A DNA stretch of 11,777 nucleotides from Acidobacteriota bacterium (GCA_003224995.1 QIAI01000084.1:1-11777); one strand, 5' to 3'. Shown: positions 1 through 6,644, counted from the stretch's first letter. Notes: generated from the sequence alone by a model not told the origin. Made by a program: numbers and translations.

Positions 1-180
1 GAGTACGTTGAGGCCAAGATCGCGGCATTCGCGGCACACCAAACGCAGGCGCCCGTGTTTCCGATGGTACGCGACACGATTTTGGGACGAGCGCGGGATG
101 AAGTGTTTCATCTGGCGGCCACATGGGTGCCGGGTTCCCTCGTTCCTGAAAGTGATTTGTTTACGGGGATTAAAGAATAG
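1..180 (+). CDS. C-terminus of a probable PIG-L/LmbE-family deacetylase (partial)
   Basis: The frame is open from base 1 and ends at TAG 178-180, giving the last 59 residues of a protein that starts outside the window. It contains KIAAFAAHQTQAPVF, which resembles the conserved C-terminal K-x-A-A-(L/F)-x-x-H-x-(S/T)-Q segment of PIG-L/LmbE zinc deacetylases (MshB, BshB and N-acetylglucosaminyl-PI deacetylase relatives), followed by EVFHLAATWVPG. In that family the His of this segment lies near the active site and the enzymes remove an acetyl group from N-acetylated sugars. The metal-binding HPDD motif would lie upstream and cannot be seen, so the family call rests on one motif. The reading frame itself is better supported than the family name. 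The gene is followed by a repeat-rich spacer, not by a close downstream gene. Confidence 0.5.
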   Translation, partial: EYVEAKIAAFAAHQTQAPVFPMVRDTILGRARDEVFHLAATWVPGSLVPESDLFTGIKE

Positions 181-230
181 TTGCAGAGTAGGGTGGGTAT
201 ATCGGAACGAATCAGGGTGCGTTTCCGCCA

Positions 231-371
231 GGGGCTAAAGCCCCGAGAATCTGTTGCGGCTTTGGACGACACGGCTGCAGCGGAAAAAGCGTTCAGATGG
301 CAAAAGCGAACCTCAGGCGTTGAAGCGCAGATCTAATTTCAACGGCACAGCGGCACGACCAAGGTCGTGCC
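231..371. repeat. Two-hairpin intergenic repeat module
   Basis: Two perfect inverted repeats bracket about 107 bases of non-coding sequence. At 231-244, GGGGCT-AA-AGCCCC is a 14-base palindrome. At 352-371, GGCACGACC-AA-GGTCGTGCC has a 9-bp stem and a 2-base loop. Both have very short AA loops, the look of REP-like dispersed elements. I recall similar GGGGCTAAAGCCCC and GCACGAC..GTCGTGCC motifs in acidobacterial intergenic regions; this is memory, not a search. The second hairpin abuts the 16-bp tandem array directly. The module lies about 50 bases after the stop of the left-hand gene, so it could also act in transcript termination or 3'-end protection, but no T-tract follows either stem. Confidence 0.6.
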
Positions 372-372
372 C

Positions 373-585
373 TTCCCGATTCGCGCTCTTCCCGATTTGT
401 GCTCCTTCCCGATCCGTGCCTTTCCCTATTCGAGCCTTTCGCAATCCGTGCTCTTGGCGACTCGCACTCTTTCCGACTCGCACTGTTCTCGATTCGCGCC
501 CTTCCCGATCCGTGCTCTTCCCGATTCTCAAGTTTTCTCGATTCGCGACTTCCCGACTCGCGCGCTCTTCCCCTATTGACGCTCC
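373..585. repeat. Degenerate ~16-bp tandem repeat array, 13 units
   Basis: Units start at about 373, 389, 406, 421, 437, 454, 470, 486, 502, 518, 534, 550 and 568, each 15-18 bases long. The consensus on the plus strand is close to TTCCCGATTCGCGCTC. Units differ by substitutions (CGATTCG, CGATCCG, CGACTCG, CTATTCG) and small indels, so the period is not a multiple of three and the repeat rotates through all frames. This argues against coding and explains the Arg/Ser/Phe/Pro-rich open frames on both strands. The array lies between the end of the left-hand plus-strand gene and the 3' end of the minus-strand peptidase gene, so it would form the 3' region of either transcript. Confidence 0.85.
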
Positions 586-632
586 ATCTTCACTTTGTCC
601 AGTCTGTAAAGTCGCCCTCTTTCACAACAGAT

Positions 633-2507
633 TTATTTCGCTTTCAAGATATCGCTCATCAAATCCGGCTTGCTCTCATCACGGACCAGGCGCGGATACT
701 TTTCGCCCTCGTGATAGTTGAGCCTGAAGGTCCTGTAGTAATCGGTGTTCTCGACCAACAGTTCGATCGGGTCGGAGTTCCCTTTCGCCGCCTTGATGGC
801 ATCGTGTAGCACATCTGCGGTAAAACGACGGCCATTCACCGCGAGCACCTTCATGCCGGGGCCGATGCCAGCCTTGGCGGCCATCATGCCTTCAATCGCA
901 TCGATGACACTGCCATCTTCCCGCAGGCGCAAGCCGAGCGTGTAAACCTCAGCGACCTGTCCGGAGTCATGTTCATCGGTACGAAAATAGTCGGTGGGAG
1001 TTTCGTCGTAGACCAGTTTCCATCCAGCCTGCTCGATCCCGGCGAGCGGCGCACCCGGGCCGTGATTGGTGAGGCGCTCAGTCCAAAAGCTCGCCCAATC
1101 ATAGGGCGCCACCTGGTTGAGGGCCTTTACAACGTCTTCGAAGGTGTACGGCTTCAGTGTGGGCGGGCCGCCGGGCGCACCGTGAAAAAGCTTGCAGAAA
1201 TCATCGAGCGATTTCTTGCCCTTGGTCTGCTGACGAATAATGGCATCCGCCCACATCCAGGTGAACGTGTCCTCATCATAAAAATCAGCGGAGCGACGCC
1301 ATGAGTACCAAGTCTTCGGGGCGAAATAAAGCTGCGGTGCGGCATCGGCGGTATCCTGCAGATTTCGCCAGGTACGTCCCGGGACGTGGTCGAGATCGGC
1401 GGCGACTCCGGCAAGATATTCACGGAACTGATCCGGACTCCACAAGCCGCTGCGCGCAGTAAGAACGTTGCCCAGGTATTCCGTCAAACCTTCGTAGACC
1501 CAAAGAAGGTCGGTCTGCATGGGCTGCTGATAGTCAGGTGTGGCGAGGCCCGCGGGACGGCGATATTTTCCATTCCAGGAATGGACGTATTCGTGAGGAA
1601 GCAGTGAAGCGTTCAGCTTGCGTTCGGTCTCGTCGATGAGGCCCCGTTCCCCGACACGACTGTCGTCGGACTCGTGATGCTCGAGACCGAAATGCGAGAC
1701 GTGATCGCTCAGCGTATAGAGGAAGTGATAATGGCGATAGTGCTGCGCTCCGAACAGGGCGCTCGCCTGCGCAACCAGGTTCTTGAAACGGTCCCAAACT
1801 TCCTGGGGAGGTTCGAGGGCGGCCGCGCTGTCTGCGGCGACGTCGAGTTCCGCTGACGGTTCTTGCGATGTGAGGGGCACGGCCTTCAGATACTGGCCAG
1901 TGAGCACGGGCGAATCGACGAGCATGGTGAGCGACACTGGCGTGAAATGCAGGTCATTCCCGTTGGCGTTGCTGACCGGAAGCGAGGTCGCATACTTCCA
2001 GCCCTCCGGAATCCGAATGCTCGCGGAAAAAGTGATGTCGTCGCTTTTCCATCCCTTGGGATAGAGCAGGACCTGGTTCCAGCTGAGAATGAGCAGTTTT
2101 TCCGTGGCGGAGGAGCCTGCGGAGAAGCCGCCGACCAGCATAGCGGGCTCGAGATAATCGAGATCGGCCAACACTTCATTCTCTCCGCTCGGAATTTCGA
2201 CATTGATGGTCCAGCCATCCAAAAGATCGCGACGCCATTTCAGGGGCTTTCCGCTCGCGAAGAACTTCAATCCGGTGAGATCGACGACCGGGCCATCGGG
2301 GGCGTGTTCGCCAGGAATCCACTTGGGGTAGTAAAGGGTCAGCGTGCCTGGGGTGGCAGGAATCCGCAGCTTGGCGTGAATGATCTTGCGCGGCGCTTCG
2401 GTGGCGTCGACTGCGAGAGAAACGGTGGGGCCGGAGGATGCGAAAACGGGCAATGCAAGCAGAATGATGAACAGTCCAGACACAACACGACCTCGGAAAG
2501 AGGACAT
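633..2507 (-). CDS. Exported M61-type metallopeptidase with PDZ-like domain
   Basis: Predicted 624-residue protein. The chosen ATG (2507) has AGGAG at 2516-2520 eight bases upstream; an ATG eight codons further out has no such signal. Residues 1-23 form a signal peptide (basic start, then LFIILLALPVFA). An N-terminal beta-rich region precedes the catalytic motif HEYVHSWNGKYRRP (about residues 305-318): a zinc HExxH followed by the HSWN and K-x-x-R-P features of M61 glycyl-aminopeptidase-like enzymes. The third ligand is probably Glu339 in LLWVYEGLTEYLG. Residues ~520-595 (SVIDAIEGMMAAKAGIGPGMKVLAVNGRRF) look like a C-terminal PDZ domain. Length and order fit M61 proteins. A periplasmic or surface peptidase is inferred; substrate unknown. 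It is divergent from the LOG-family gene. Confidence 0.9.
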   Translation of the reverse strand: MSSFRGRVVSGLFIILLALPVFASSGPTVSLAVDATEAPRKIIHAKLRIPATPGTLTLYYPKWIPGEHAPDGPVVDLTGLKFFASGKPLKWRRDLLDGWTINVEIPSGENEVLADLDYLEPAMLVGGFSAGSSATEKLLILSWNQVLLYPKGWKSDDITFSASIRIPEGWKYATSLPVSNANGNDLHFTPVSLTMLVDSPVLTGQYLKAVPLTSQEPSAELDVAADSAAALEPPQEVWDRFKNLVAQASALFGAQHYRHYHFLYTLSDHVSHFGLEHHESDDSRVGERGLIDETERKLNASLLPHEYVHSWNGKYRRPAGLATPDYQQPMQTDLLWVYEGLTEYLGNVLTARSGLWSPDQFREYLAGVAADLDHVPGRTWRNLQDTADAAPQLYFAPKTWYSWRRSADFYDEDTFTWMWADAIIRQQTKGKKSLDDFCKLFHGAPGGPPTLKPYTFEDVVKALNQVAPYDWASFWTERLTNHGPGAPLAGIEQAGWKLVYDETPTDYFRTDEHDSGQVAEVYTLGLRLREDGSVIDAIEGMMAAKAGIGPGMKVLAVNGRRFTADVLHDAIKAAKGNSDPIELLVENTDYYRTFRLNYHEGEKYPRLVRDESKPDLMSDILKAK

Positions 2508-2532
2508 CCAGCAGGCTCCTTGTGAGTTCAAG

Positions 2533-2547
2533 CAAGGCTCGGCCTTG
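2533..2547 (-). other. Hairpin in the 5' untranslated region of the M61 peptidase gene
   Basis: CAAGGC-TCG-GCCTTG is a perfect 6-bp inverted repeat with a 3-base loop. It lies between the proposed promoter (2565-2592) and the Shine-Dalgarno (2516-2520) of the minus-strand peptidase gene, so it would be near the 5' end of that transcript. It could stabilise the 5' end or be an operator; the sequence does not decide. Confidence 0.5.
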
Positions 2548-2564
2548 CGCCGGGCGAAGCGATG

Positions 2565-2592
2565 AATATATCAGCCCGCTGCTGCGCATCAA
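2565..2592 (-). promoter_or_regulatory. Putative sigma70-type promoter of the M61 peptidase gene
   Basis: On the minus strand, TTGATG (2592-2587) and TATATT (2570-2565) are separated by 16 bases. The -10 box is preceded by TGA, an extended -10 element. The matches are 4/6 and 5/6 to the sigma70 consensus. Transcription would start near 2558, giving a leader of about 50 bases that carries a hairpin and a good Shine-Dalgarno. Confidence 0.5.
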
Positions 2593-2658
2593 AACGGGTG
2601 GCGCTGTTGTGCATGTCGAGGATCATCAGCCAGCCACGAGGTGAGCCGTTACAATCGG

Positions 2659-3246
2659 ATGGTGATCCGTGCCCTTTGCGTTTTTTGTGGAGCCAACTAT
2701 GGACGGCGTCCGGCCTATCGCCAAGCAGCCCAACGCGTCGGGGAATTGCTGGCAGAGCGGGCGATCACCCTGGTATACGGCGGAGGCAATGTCGGGCTCA
2801 TGGGAGCCCTGGCGGATGCGTGCCTGGCAGGCGGTGGGCAGGTGATTGGGGTCATTCCTCACGCCCTGGCAGAAAAAGAAATCGCGCACGTTGGTTTGTC
2901 GGAGATGCACGTGGTCGGAACCATGCACGAGCGCAAAGCGCTTATGGCGGATCTGGCAGAAGCGTTCCTGACTTTGCCCGGCGGGTTCGGGACCTGGGAT
3001 GAATTTTGCGAGGCGTTAACCTGGTCGCAGTTGGGATTGCAAAAAAAGGCGTGCTCGTTCCTGAACGTTGAGGGGTACTACGATGCGCTGCTGGCGCTGG
3101 CGGATCGGGCAGCGGAAGACGGGTTCATCCGCGCCGAACACCGGGAACTTCTGTTGGTAGATGACGATCCCGCCCGGTTGCTGGACCGCTTGCAGAGCTT
3201 CGTGGTGCCCTATGTGCCGAAGTGGGTGGAGCGAGAGCAGCGGTAG
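2659..3246 (+). CDS. LOG-family (TIGR00730-type) nucleotide phosphoribohydrolase
   Basis: Predicted 195-residue Rossmann-fold protein. It starts with IRALCVFCGAN, the usual first strand of the family, then LVYGGGNVGLMG (about 38-49), MHERKALM (89-96) and the catalytic signature PGGFGTWDE (107-115), equivalent to the PGGxGTxxE motif of LOG proteins. Family members cleave nucleoside 5'-monophosphates, including cytokinin ribotides, to the free base and ribose 5-phosphate. Many bacterial members are called lysine decarboxylase, which is a misannotation. Length is typical. Start choice is uncertain: ATG 2659 is taken; GTG 2641 and GTG 2662 are in frame. A GAGGTGAG stretch at 2639-2646 is a rather distant Shine-Dalgarno for 2659. 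The preceding TTACAAT (2649-2655) looks like a -10 box that would put transcription start near 2662, but no -35 is clear. Confidence 0.9.
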   Translation: MVIRALCVFCGANYGRRPAYRQAAQRVGELLAERAITLVYGGGNVGLMGALADACLAGGGQVIGVIPHALAEKEIAHVGLSEMHVVGTMHERKALMADLAEAFLTLPGGFGTWDEFCEALTWSQLGLQKKACSFLNVEGYYDALLALADRAAEDGFIRAEHRELLLVDDDPARLLDRLQSFVVPYVPKWVEREQR

Positions 3247-3309
3247 AAGCGAAGGTTTCGAGTTTCCCGTTTCGGCTCTCATGCATTTGGTGCAAATTTA
3301 GGCATTGCG

Positions 3310-3331
3310 CCCGAAGTCTTACCGCTTCGGG
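3310..3331 (+). terminator. Hairpin between the LOG gene and tmk (possible terminator)
   Basis: CCCGAAG (3310-3316) and CTTCGGG (3325-3331) form a perfect 7-bp GC-rich stem with an 8-base loop. The following bases, TTGACGTGTTTT, are T-rich but not a clean T-tract, so this is a weak intrinsic terminator for the upstream gene at best. The stem ends five bases before the earliest possible tmk start, so it may instead shape tmk translation initiation. A smaller ATTTG-GTG-CAAAT dyad is at 3285-3297. Confidence 0.4.
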
Positions 3332-3336
3332 TTGAC

Positions 3337-4038
3337 GTGTTTTATCATCGGTCGGTGTCCACCTCGCATCGCGGCAAATTCATTACCTTCGAAGGTCTTG
3401 ACGGCACCGGCAAGAGCACGCAAATCGAGAAGTTGGCGAAGGCGCTGCGCGCCCGCGGCCAGGCGGTCGTGGTCACTCGAGAACCCGGCGGAACGGAGAC
3501 GGGCGAGAAGATCCGGCAGGTCATTCTCCATTCGGGGACAACCGGTCTGGCCTCGATGGCGGAAATGGCGCTGATGTTCGCCTCCCGGGCGCAGCATATT
3601 CAGGAAGTGATTTTGCCCGCATTGAGCCAGGGCAAGATCGTCTTGTGTGACCGGTTCACGGACTCCACCGAGGCCTATCAGGGGAGCGGGAGGAAGTTGG
3701 GCAGCAAGCCTGTACTGGAACTCCATCGCATTTTATGTGATGACCTGCAGCCCGATCTCACTCTCTTGATGGATTCCGATCTGCGAACCAGCGTGGAGCG
3801 CGCTCGCCGGCGCAATCTGGCCAAAACCTCCAAGCCCGGAACTTCCCATAAAGACGAAAACCGCTTTGAGCAGGAAAACCGCGCCTTTTTTGGGCGGGTG
3901 CGCCATGGGTATCTGACGATCGCGCGGCGGGAGCCGAGTCGAGTGGCAGTCATCGACGCGCGCGGCACGCCGTCGCAGACGCACACAAAAGTGATGGATG
4001 TGGTGATCCGAAAACTTCGCCTGAGAAGTGGCAGCTAA
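3337..4038 (+). CDS. tmk: Thymidylate kinase (dTMP kinase)
   Basis: Phosphorylates dTMP to dTDP with ATP, the last dTTP-specific step in the cytoplasm. The 233-residue frame holds KFITFEGLDGTGKST with the P-loop at about residues 19-28, REPGGTETGEKIR (48-60, substrate-binding segment), ALMFASRAQH (79-87) and the DRF motif in CDRFTDSTEAYQG (104-116). A LID-like Arg-rich stretch follows (ARRRNLAKTSK, 156-166), then RFEQENRAFFGRVRHGYL (176-194). All key elements are present. The start is GTG at 3337 or, equally likely, GTG at 3355 (227 aa); neither has a clear Shine-Dalgarno. holB follows 319 bases later, a common tmk-holB order, but here a repeat element is inserted between them. Confidence 0.95.
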   Translation: MFYHRSVSTSHRGKFITFEGLDGTGKSTQIEKLAKALRARGQAVVVTREPGGTETGEKIRQVILHSGTTGLASMAEMALMFASRAQHIQEVILPALSQGKIVLCDRFTDSTEAYQGSGRKLGSKPVLELHRILCDDLQPDLTLLMDSDLRTSVERARRRNLAKTSKPGTSHKDENRFEQENRAFFGRVRHGYLTIARREPSRVAVIDARGTPSQTHTKVMDVVIRKLRLRSGS

Positions 4039-4100
4039 AAAGGTACTCGAGTGGAGTGACCAGGCGATCAGCACTTGTGTGAAGGAAGCTAATCTAACGC

Positions 4101-4235
4101 CCCAGAAGAAAATAGCAAAAGGGAAATCCTGAGTAAAGAGAACCGGTCGTTTGAAAACACAAGGTCCCTCCACTCCGCTTCGCTCCGGTGGAAATGACAG
4201 ATTTAAAGCGCGAATTTGCGGGACAGGACACTAGA
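4101..4235. repeat. Intergenic modular repeat element, one-core copy
   Basis: This copy has a left flank (4101-4160; includes CCCAGAA and AATCCTGAGT), one core unit beginning AAGGTCCCTCC at 4161, and a right flank 4208-4235 (GCGCGAATTTGCGGGACAGG, then ACACTAGA). Both flanks recur in the same order around the eight-unit copy at 5542-6027. Similarity may extend a few bases past the right edge to about 4250. It lies 62 bases after the tmk stop and fills most of the tmk-holB gap. The rest of that gap (4236-4357) holds only a possible GGCTGC..GCAGCC dyad (4308-4333). Confidence 0.85.
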
Positions 4236-4357
4236 GAAGAGCCATGGGAATTCCAGACTACGGCTCGACCATAGTCGCGCAGTCCTTCGAGTGAAAACAG
4301 GTTTGCGGGCTGCAGGACAACGGGCGAGCAGCCTTTATCCCATGATAGATTTTGAGC

Positions 4358-5452
4358 ATGTCTTTTTCCGACTTTCACGGCAATGCGGAGATCGTGCAAC
4401 GGCTGCGCGACATGCTGGCGCGGAAACACTTCCCGCACGCCATGATTCTTGCTGGGCCGACGGGAGCCGGGAAATACACTCTCGCGCTGATGCTGGCGAA
4501 AGCGATGAACTGCCTGAATCCTCCACATGAGGGGCTACCAGATTTTTGCGATCAGTGCTCCAACTGCATGCGCATCTCGCAGGCGCAAGATCTGAGCGCT
4601 CGTTTCGTGGAGGCCGTGGAAGCGCGCGATAATCTGCGCGAGACGGACAAGAAAGAAACCCGCATCATGGTGCAGACGCATCCCGACGTGCTGGTAATTC
4701 CGCCCGATCCACCGCAGATGATGATCAAGGTGGACCAGGTGCGGCGGGTCATCGAGACCATTTACTTCCGGCCCGGCGAAGCAAAGGAGCGGGTTTTCAT
4801 TTTTACCGACTCGAGTTTCATGAAAGAGGCAGCAAATTCTCTGCTAAAAGTTTTAGAGGAGCCGCCGGAATTTGCGACCATTTTCTTGCTGACGGACAAT
4901 GCCGGCGAGTTGCTGCCCACCATCCGCTCACGCGCGATGACGTTCACCCTCGGCGCATTGCCTGCGGAAGACATTGAGCGTGATCTTGTCGCGCAACATC
5001 CGGAGTGGAACGCGAAACAGCGCGCCCTGGTGGCCCGGCTTTGCGAAGGAGCAGTGGGGCGAGCGCGCAGCTTCGATCTTGCCAAGTACACCGCGGCGCG
5101 CAGCAACGCCTTGACTATCCTGAATTCCGCTCTTCGAACCGGAGATCACAGTGAACTTTTTAAAGTTACGGAGACTTACCGGCCGGGAGCGGAAGGACGC
5201 GAGAAGACAGATCAGCTGCTAAGGACCCTCTACTCTCTGCTGCAGGATCTGATGTTCCTAAATTCGGACTCGCCGGAGCTGGTCCATAACACCGACGTCA
5301 TAGGTGAGCTTCAGAAAATGGCGGCCGCTACCGATTTTGAATGGATCACTTATGCGGCTGAGCGCCTGGCGGACGTGGAACGCGGGATGCGTCGAAATCT
5401 GCTGCGCTCGCTATCGCTGGACGCGTTTGCGACGGCGTTGGAAAAGAGTTGA
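4358..5452 (+). CDS. holB: DNA polymerase III subunit delta-prime
   Basis: Predicted 364-residue clamp-loader subunit of the AAA+ superfamily; with delta and gamma/tau it opens the sliding clamp and loads it on primed DNA. Visible features are Walker A GPTGAGKYT (33-41) and four zinc-ligand cysteines C52, C64, C67 and C70 in the family spacing CDQCSNC. Further on are HPDVLVIPP (98-106), FIFTDSSFMKEAANSLLKVL (147-166) running into EEPPE, the LLKxLEEPP signature, and LLPTIRSRA (185-193), where the usual SRC sensor/arginine-finger motif reads SRA. The C-terminal part is helical as expected for the collar domain. Length is normal. ATG 4358 was chosen over TTG 4352; only weak ribosome-binding sequence precedes it. 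It follows tmk and is followed by the larger repeat element. Confidence 0.93.
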   Translation: MSFSDFHGNAEIVQRLRDMLARKHFPHAMILAGPTGAGKYTLALMLAKAMNCLNPPHEGLPDFCDQCSNCMRISQAQDLSARFVEAVEARDNLRETDKKETRIMVQTHPDVLVIPPDPPQMMIKVDQVRRVIETIYFRPGEAKERVFIFTDSSFMKEAANSLLKVLEEPPEFATIFLLTDNAGELLPTIRSRAMTFTLGALPAEDIERDLVAQHPEWNAKQRALVARLCEGAVGRARSFDLAKYTAARSNALTILNSALRTGDHSELFKVTETYRPGAEGREKTDQLLRTLYSLLQDLMFLNSDSPELVHNTDVIGELQKMAAATDFEWITYAAERLADVERGMRRNLLRSLSLDAFATALEKS

Positions 5453-5541
5453 TCGCCGACGCAGTTCGACGGCCGGGGACGTCCGTCGCTCCATCGTTGT
5501 GAGCCTTCAGCCGGATTTTCTGAGCTTTTCTGGTGTGATGT

Positions 5542-6027
5542 CCCAGAAATAAATGCATAACGAAAATCCTGAGTGAAGAGAGCCGGTCGTTGAAAACACA
5601 AGGTCCCTCCGCTCCGCTTCGCTCCGGTCGGGATGACAAATTGAAAACACAAGGTCCCTCCACTCCGCTTCGCTCCGGTCGGGATGACAAATTTAAAACA
5701 TAAGGTCCCTCCACTCGCTTCGCTCCGGTCGGGATGACAGATTTAAAACACAAGGTCCCTCCACTCGCTTCGCTCCGGTCGGGATGACAAATTAAAAACA
5801 TAAGGTCCCTCCACTCCGCTTCGCTCCGGTCGGGATGACAAATTTAAAGCATAAGGTCCCTCCACTCCGCTTCGCTCCGGTCGGGATGAAAATTTAAAAC
5901 ACAAGGTCCCTCCACTCCGCTTCGCTCCGGTCGGGATGACAGATTTAAAACACAAGTTTCCTCCACTCCGGTTCCCTCCGGTCGGGATGACAGACTTATG
6001 GCGCGAATTGCGGGACAGGACACTAGA
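5542..6027. repeat. Intergenic modular repeat element, eight-core copy
   Basis: Eight direct copies of a 50-51 bp unit start (AAGGTCCCTCC) at 5600, 5651, 5702, 5752, 5802, 5853, 5903 and 5954. They sit between a left flank (5542-5599) and a right flank (6001-6027) that match those of the single-unit copy at 4101-4235. The unit runs AAGGTCCCTCC, ACTCCGCTTCGCTCCGGTCG, GGATGACA and an A/T-rich linker. Units 3 and 4 share a one-base deletion (CACTCGC instead of CACTCCGC). Unit 8 is the most diverged (AAGTTTCCTCC and GGTTCCCTCC). There are no unique spacers, so it is not a CRISPR. Minus-strand open frames across it reading PTGAKRSGGTLCF-like repeats are spurious. Confidence 0.93.
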
Positions 6028-6141
6028 ACAAAGCGCTGGCAATTTCGTGGAAAATTCCAAAGATGCCGGGCAGAACTTCAGAAGATAGGCCAAAATAGAC
6101 TGCGAAGCTACCAAAGTCATTGGCGTTGTACTACTTAAGCA

Positions 6142-6171
6142 TTGTCTAGTTCAGTCGTCCTGTGCTACGGT
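6142..6171 (+). promoter_or_regulatory. Possible extended -10 promoter of the hfq-like gene
   Basis: TTGTCT (6142-6147) and TACGGT (6166-6171) are 18 bases apart, and the -10 is preceded by TGC (extended -10 form TGnTACGGT). The -35 matches 4/6 and the -10 only 3/6. Together with the repeat element upstream, it suggests the hfq-like gene has its own promoter and is not simply read through from holB. Confidence 0.35.
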
Positions 6172-6254
6172 AACTGCAAAGTTCACGCCCATTTCCACAT
6201 GTACAGCAGCGGGATGTTGTGGTCGGTGCCGCAATGCGTGTGCTAGGGGGTGCC

Positions 6255-6644
6255 ATGAAGGATGTCATCGAGTCCATGCCAACGGAACGTCCAGTCGAGC
6301 AGGAAGGTTTTGCGAATCGCAAGCTCATCCGTCCTTCCCTCAACCGCAATGATCACAATTCCAACCACACACAGGCTGCCATGGAACGACGTGAGCGCCC
6401 CGCTGGTGGGGGCAAGAAACTTCCTCCTCCCGAGACCACCAACGCCGAGAACTTTTATTACCAGAAACAGATGCAGGGCAAGACCCCCATGGTCATCGTG
6501 CTCCGCGACGGGGAAGAAATTCATGGCGTCATCGAGTGGTATGACAAACACTGCCTGAAGGTGAACCGTAACTCACAGGCCAACCTCATCATTTACAAAC
6601 CTGCGATTAAGTACATGTACAAGGAAGGCGAGAACTCGCGGTAG
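6255..6644 (+). CDS. hfq: Hfq-like RNA chaperone with long N-terminal extension
   Basis: Predicted 129-residue protein. The last ~60 residues form an Sm fold: MQGKTPMVIVLRDGEEIHGV (73-92) then IEWYDKHCLKV is the Sm1 part, matching Hfq V-x-I-x-L-x-(N/D)G-x-x-(L/I)xGxIE-x-(F/Y)D, and NLIIYKPAIKYMYK (110-123) is the Sm2 part, matching Hfq YKHAIS. Hfq rings bind small RNAs and A/U-rich mRNA sites. Two things are unusual. The Sm fold is preceded by ~75 polar residues (GGGKKLPPPE, Arg/Asn-rich), whereas most Hfq proteins have only a few. Also, the His of YKH is Pro. ATG 6255 follows AGGGGG with a short 4-base gap; ATG 6381 would remove 42 residues of the extension, and GTG 6219 would add 12. It lies between the repeat element and a terminator-like hairpin. 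Confidence 0.85.
   Translation: MKDVIESMPTERPVEQEGFANRKLIRPSLNRNDHNSNHTQAAMERRERPAGGGKKLPPPETTNAENFYYQKQMQGKTPMVIVLRDGEEIHGVIEWYDKHCLKVNRNSQANLIIYKPAIKYMYKEGENSR

Noticed and set aside
254..809. Open frames on both strands over the 16-bp array
   Set aside because: Composition is dictated by the tandem repeat, frames rotate because the unit is not a multiple of three, and the right part is antisense to the peptidase gene.
1863..2525. 220-residue plus-strand frame within the M61 gene
   Set aside because: Antisense shadow of a gene with signal peptide, HExxH motif and ribosome site on the other strand.
5600..6000. CRISPR array (regular 50-bp spacing, eight units)
   Set aside because: The whole unit, including the linker, is conserved; there are no unique spacers and no cas genes.
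5346..6120. Minus-strand repetitive proteins (151 and 125 residues) across the large repeat element
   Set aside because: They are translations of the non-coding core repeat and of holB antisense; the period of 50-51 bases does not keep one frame.
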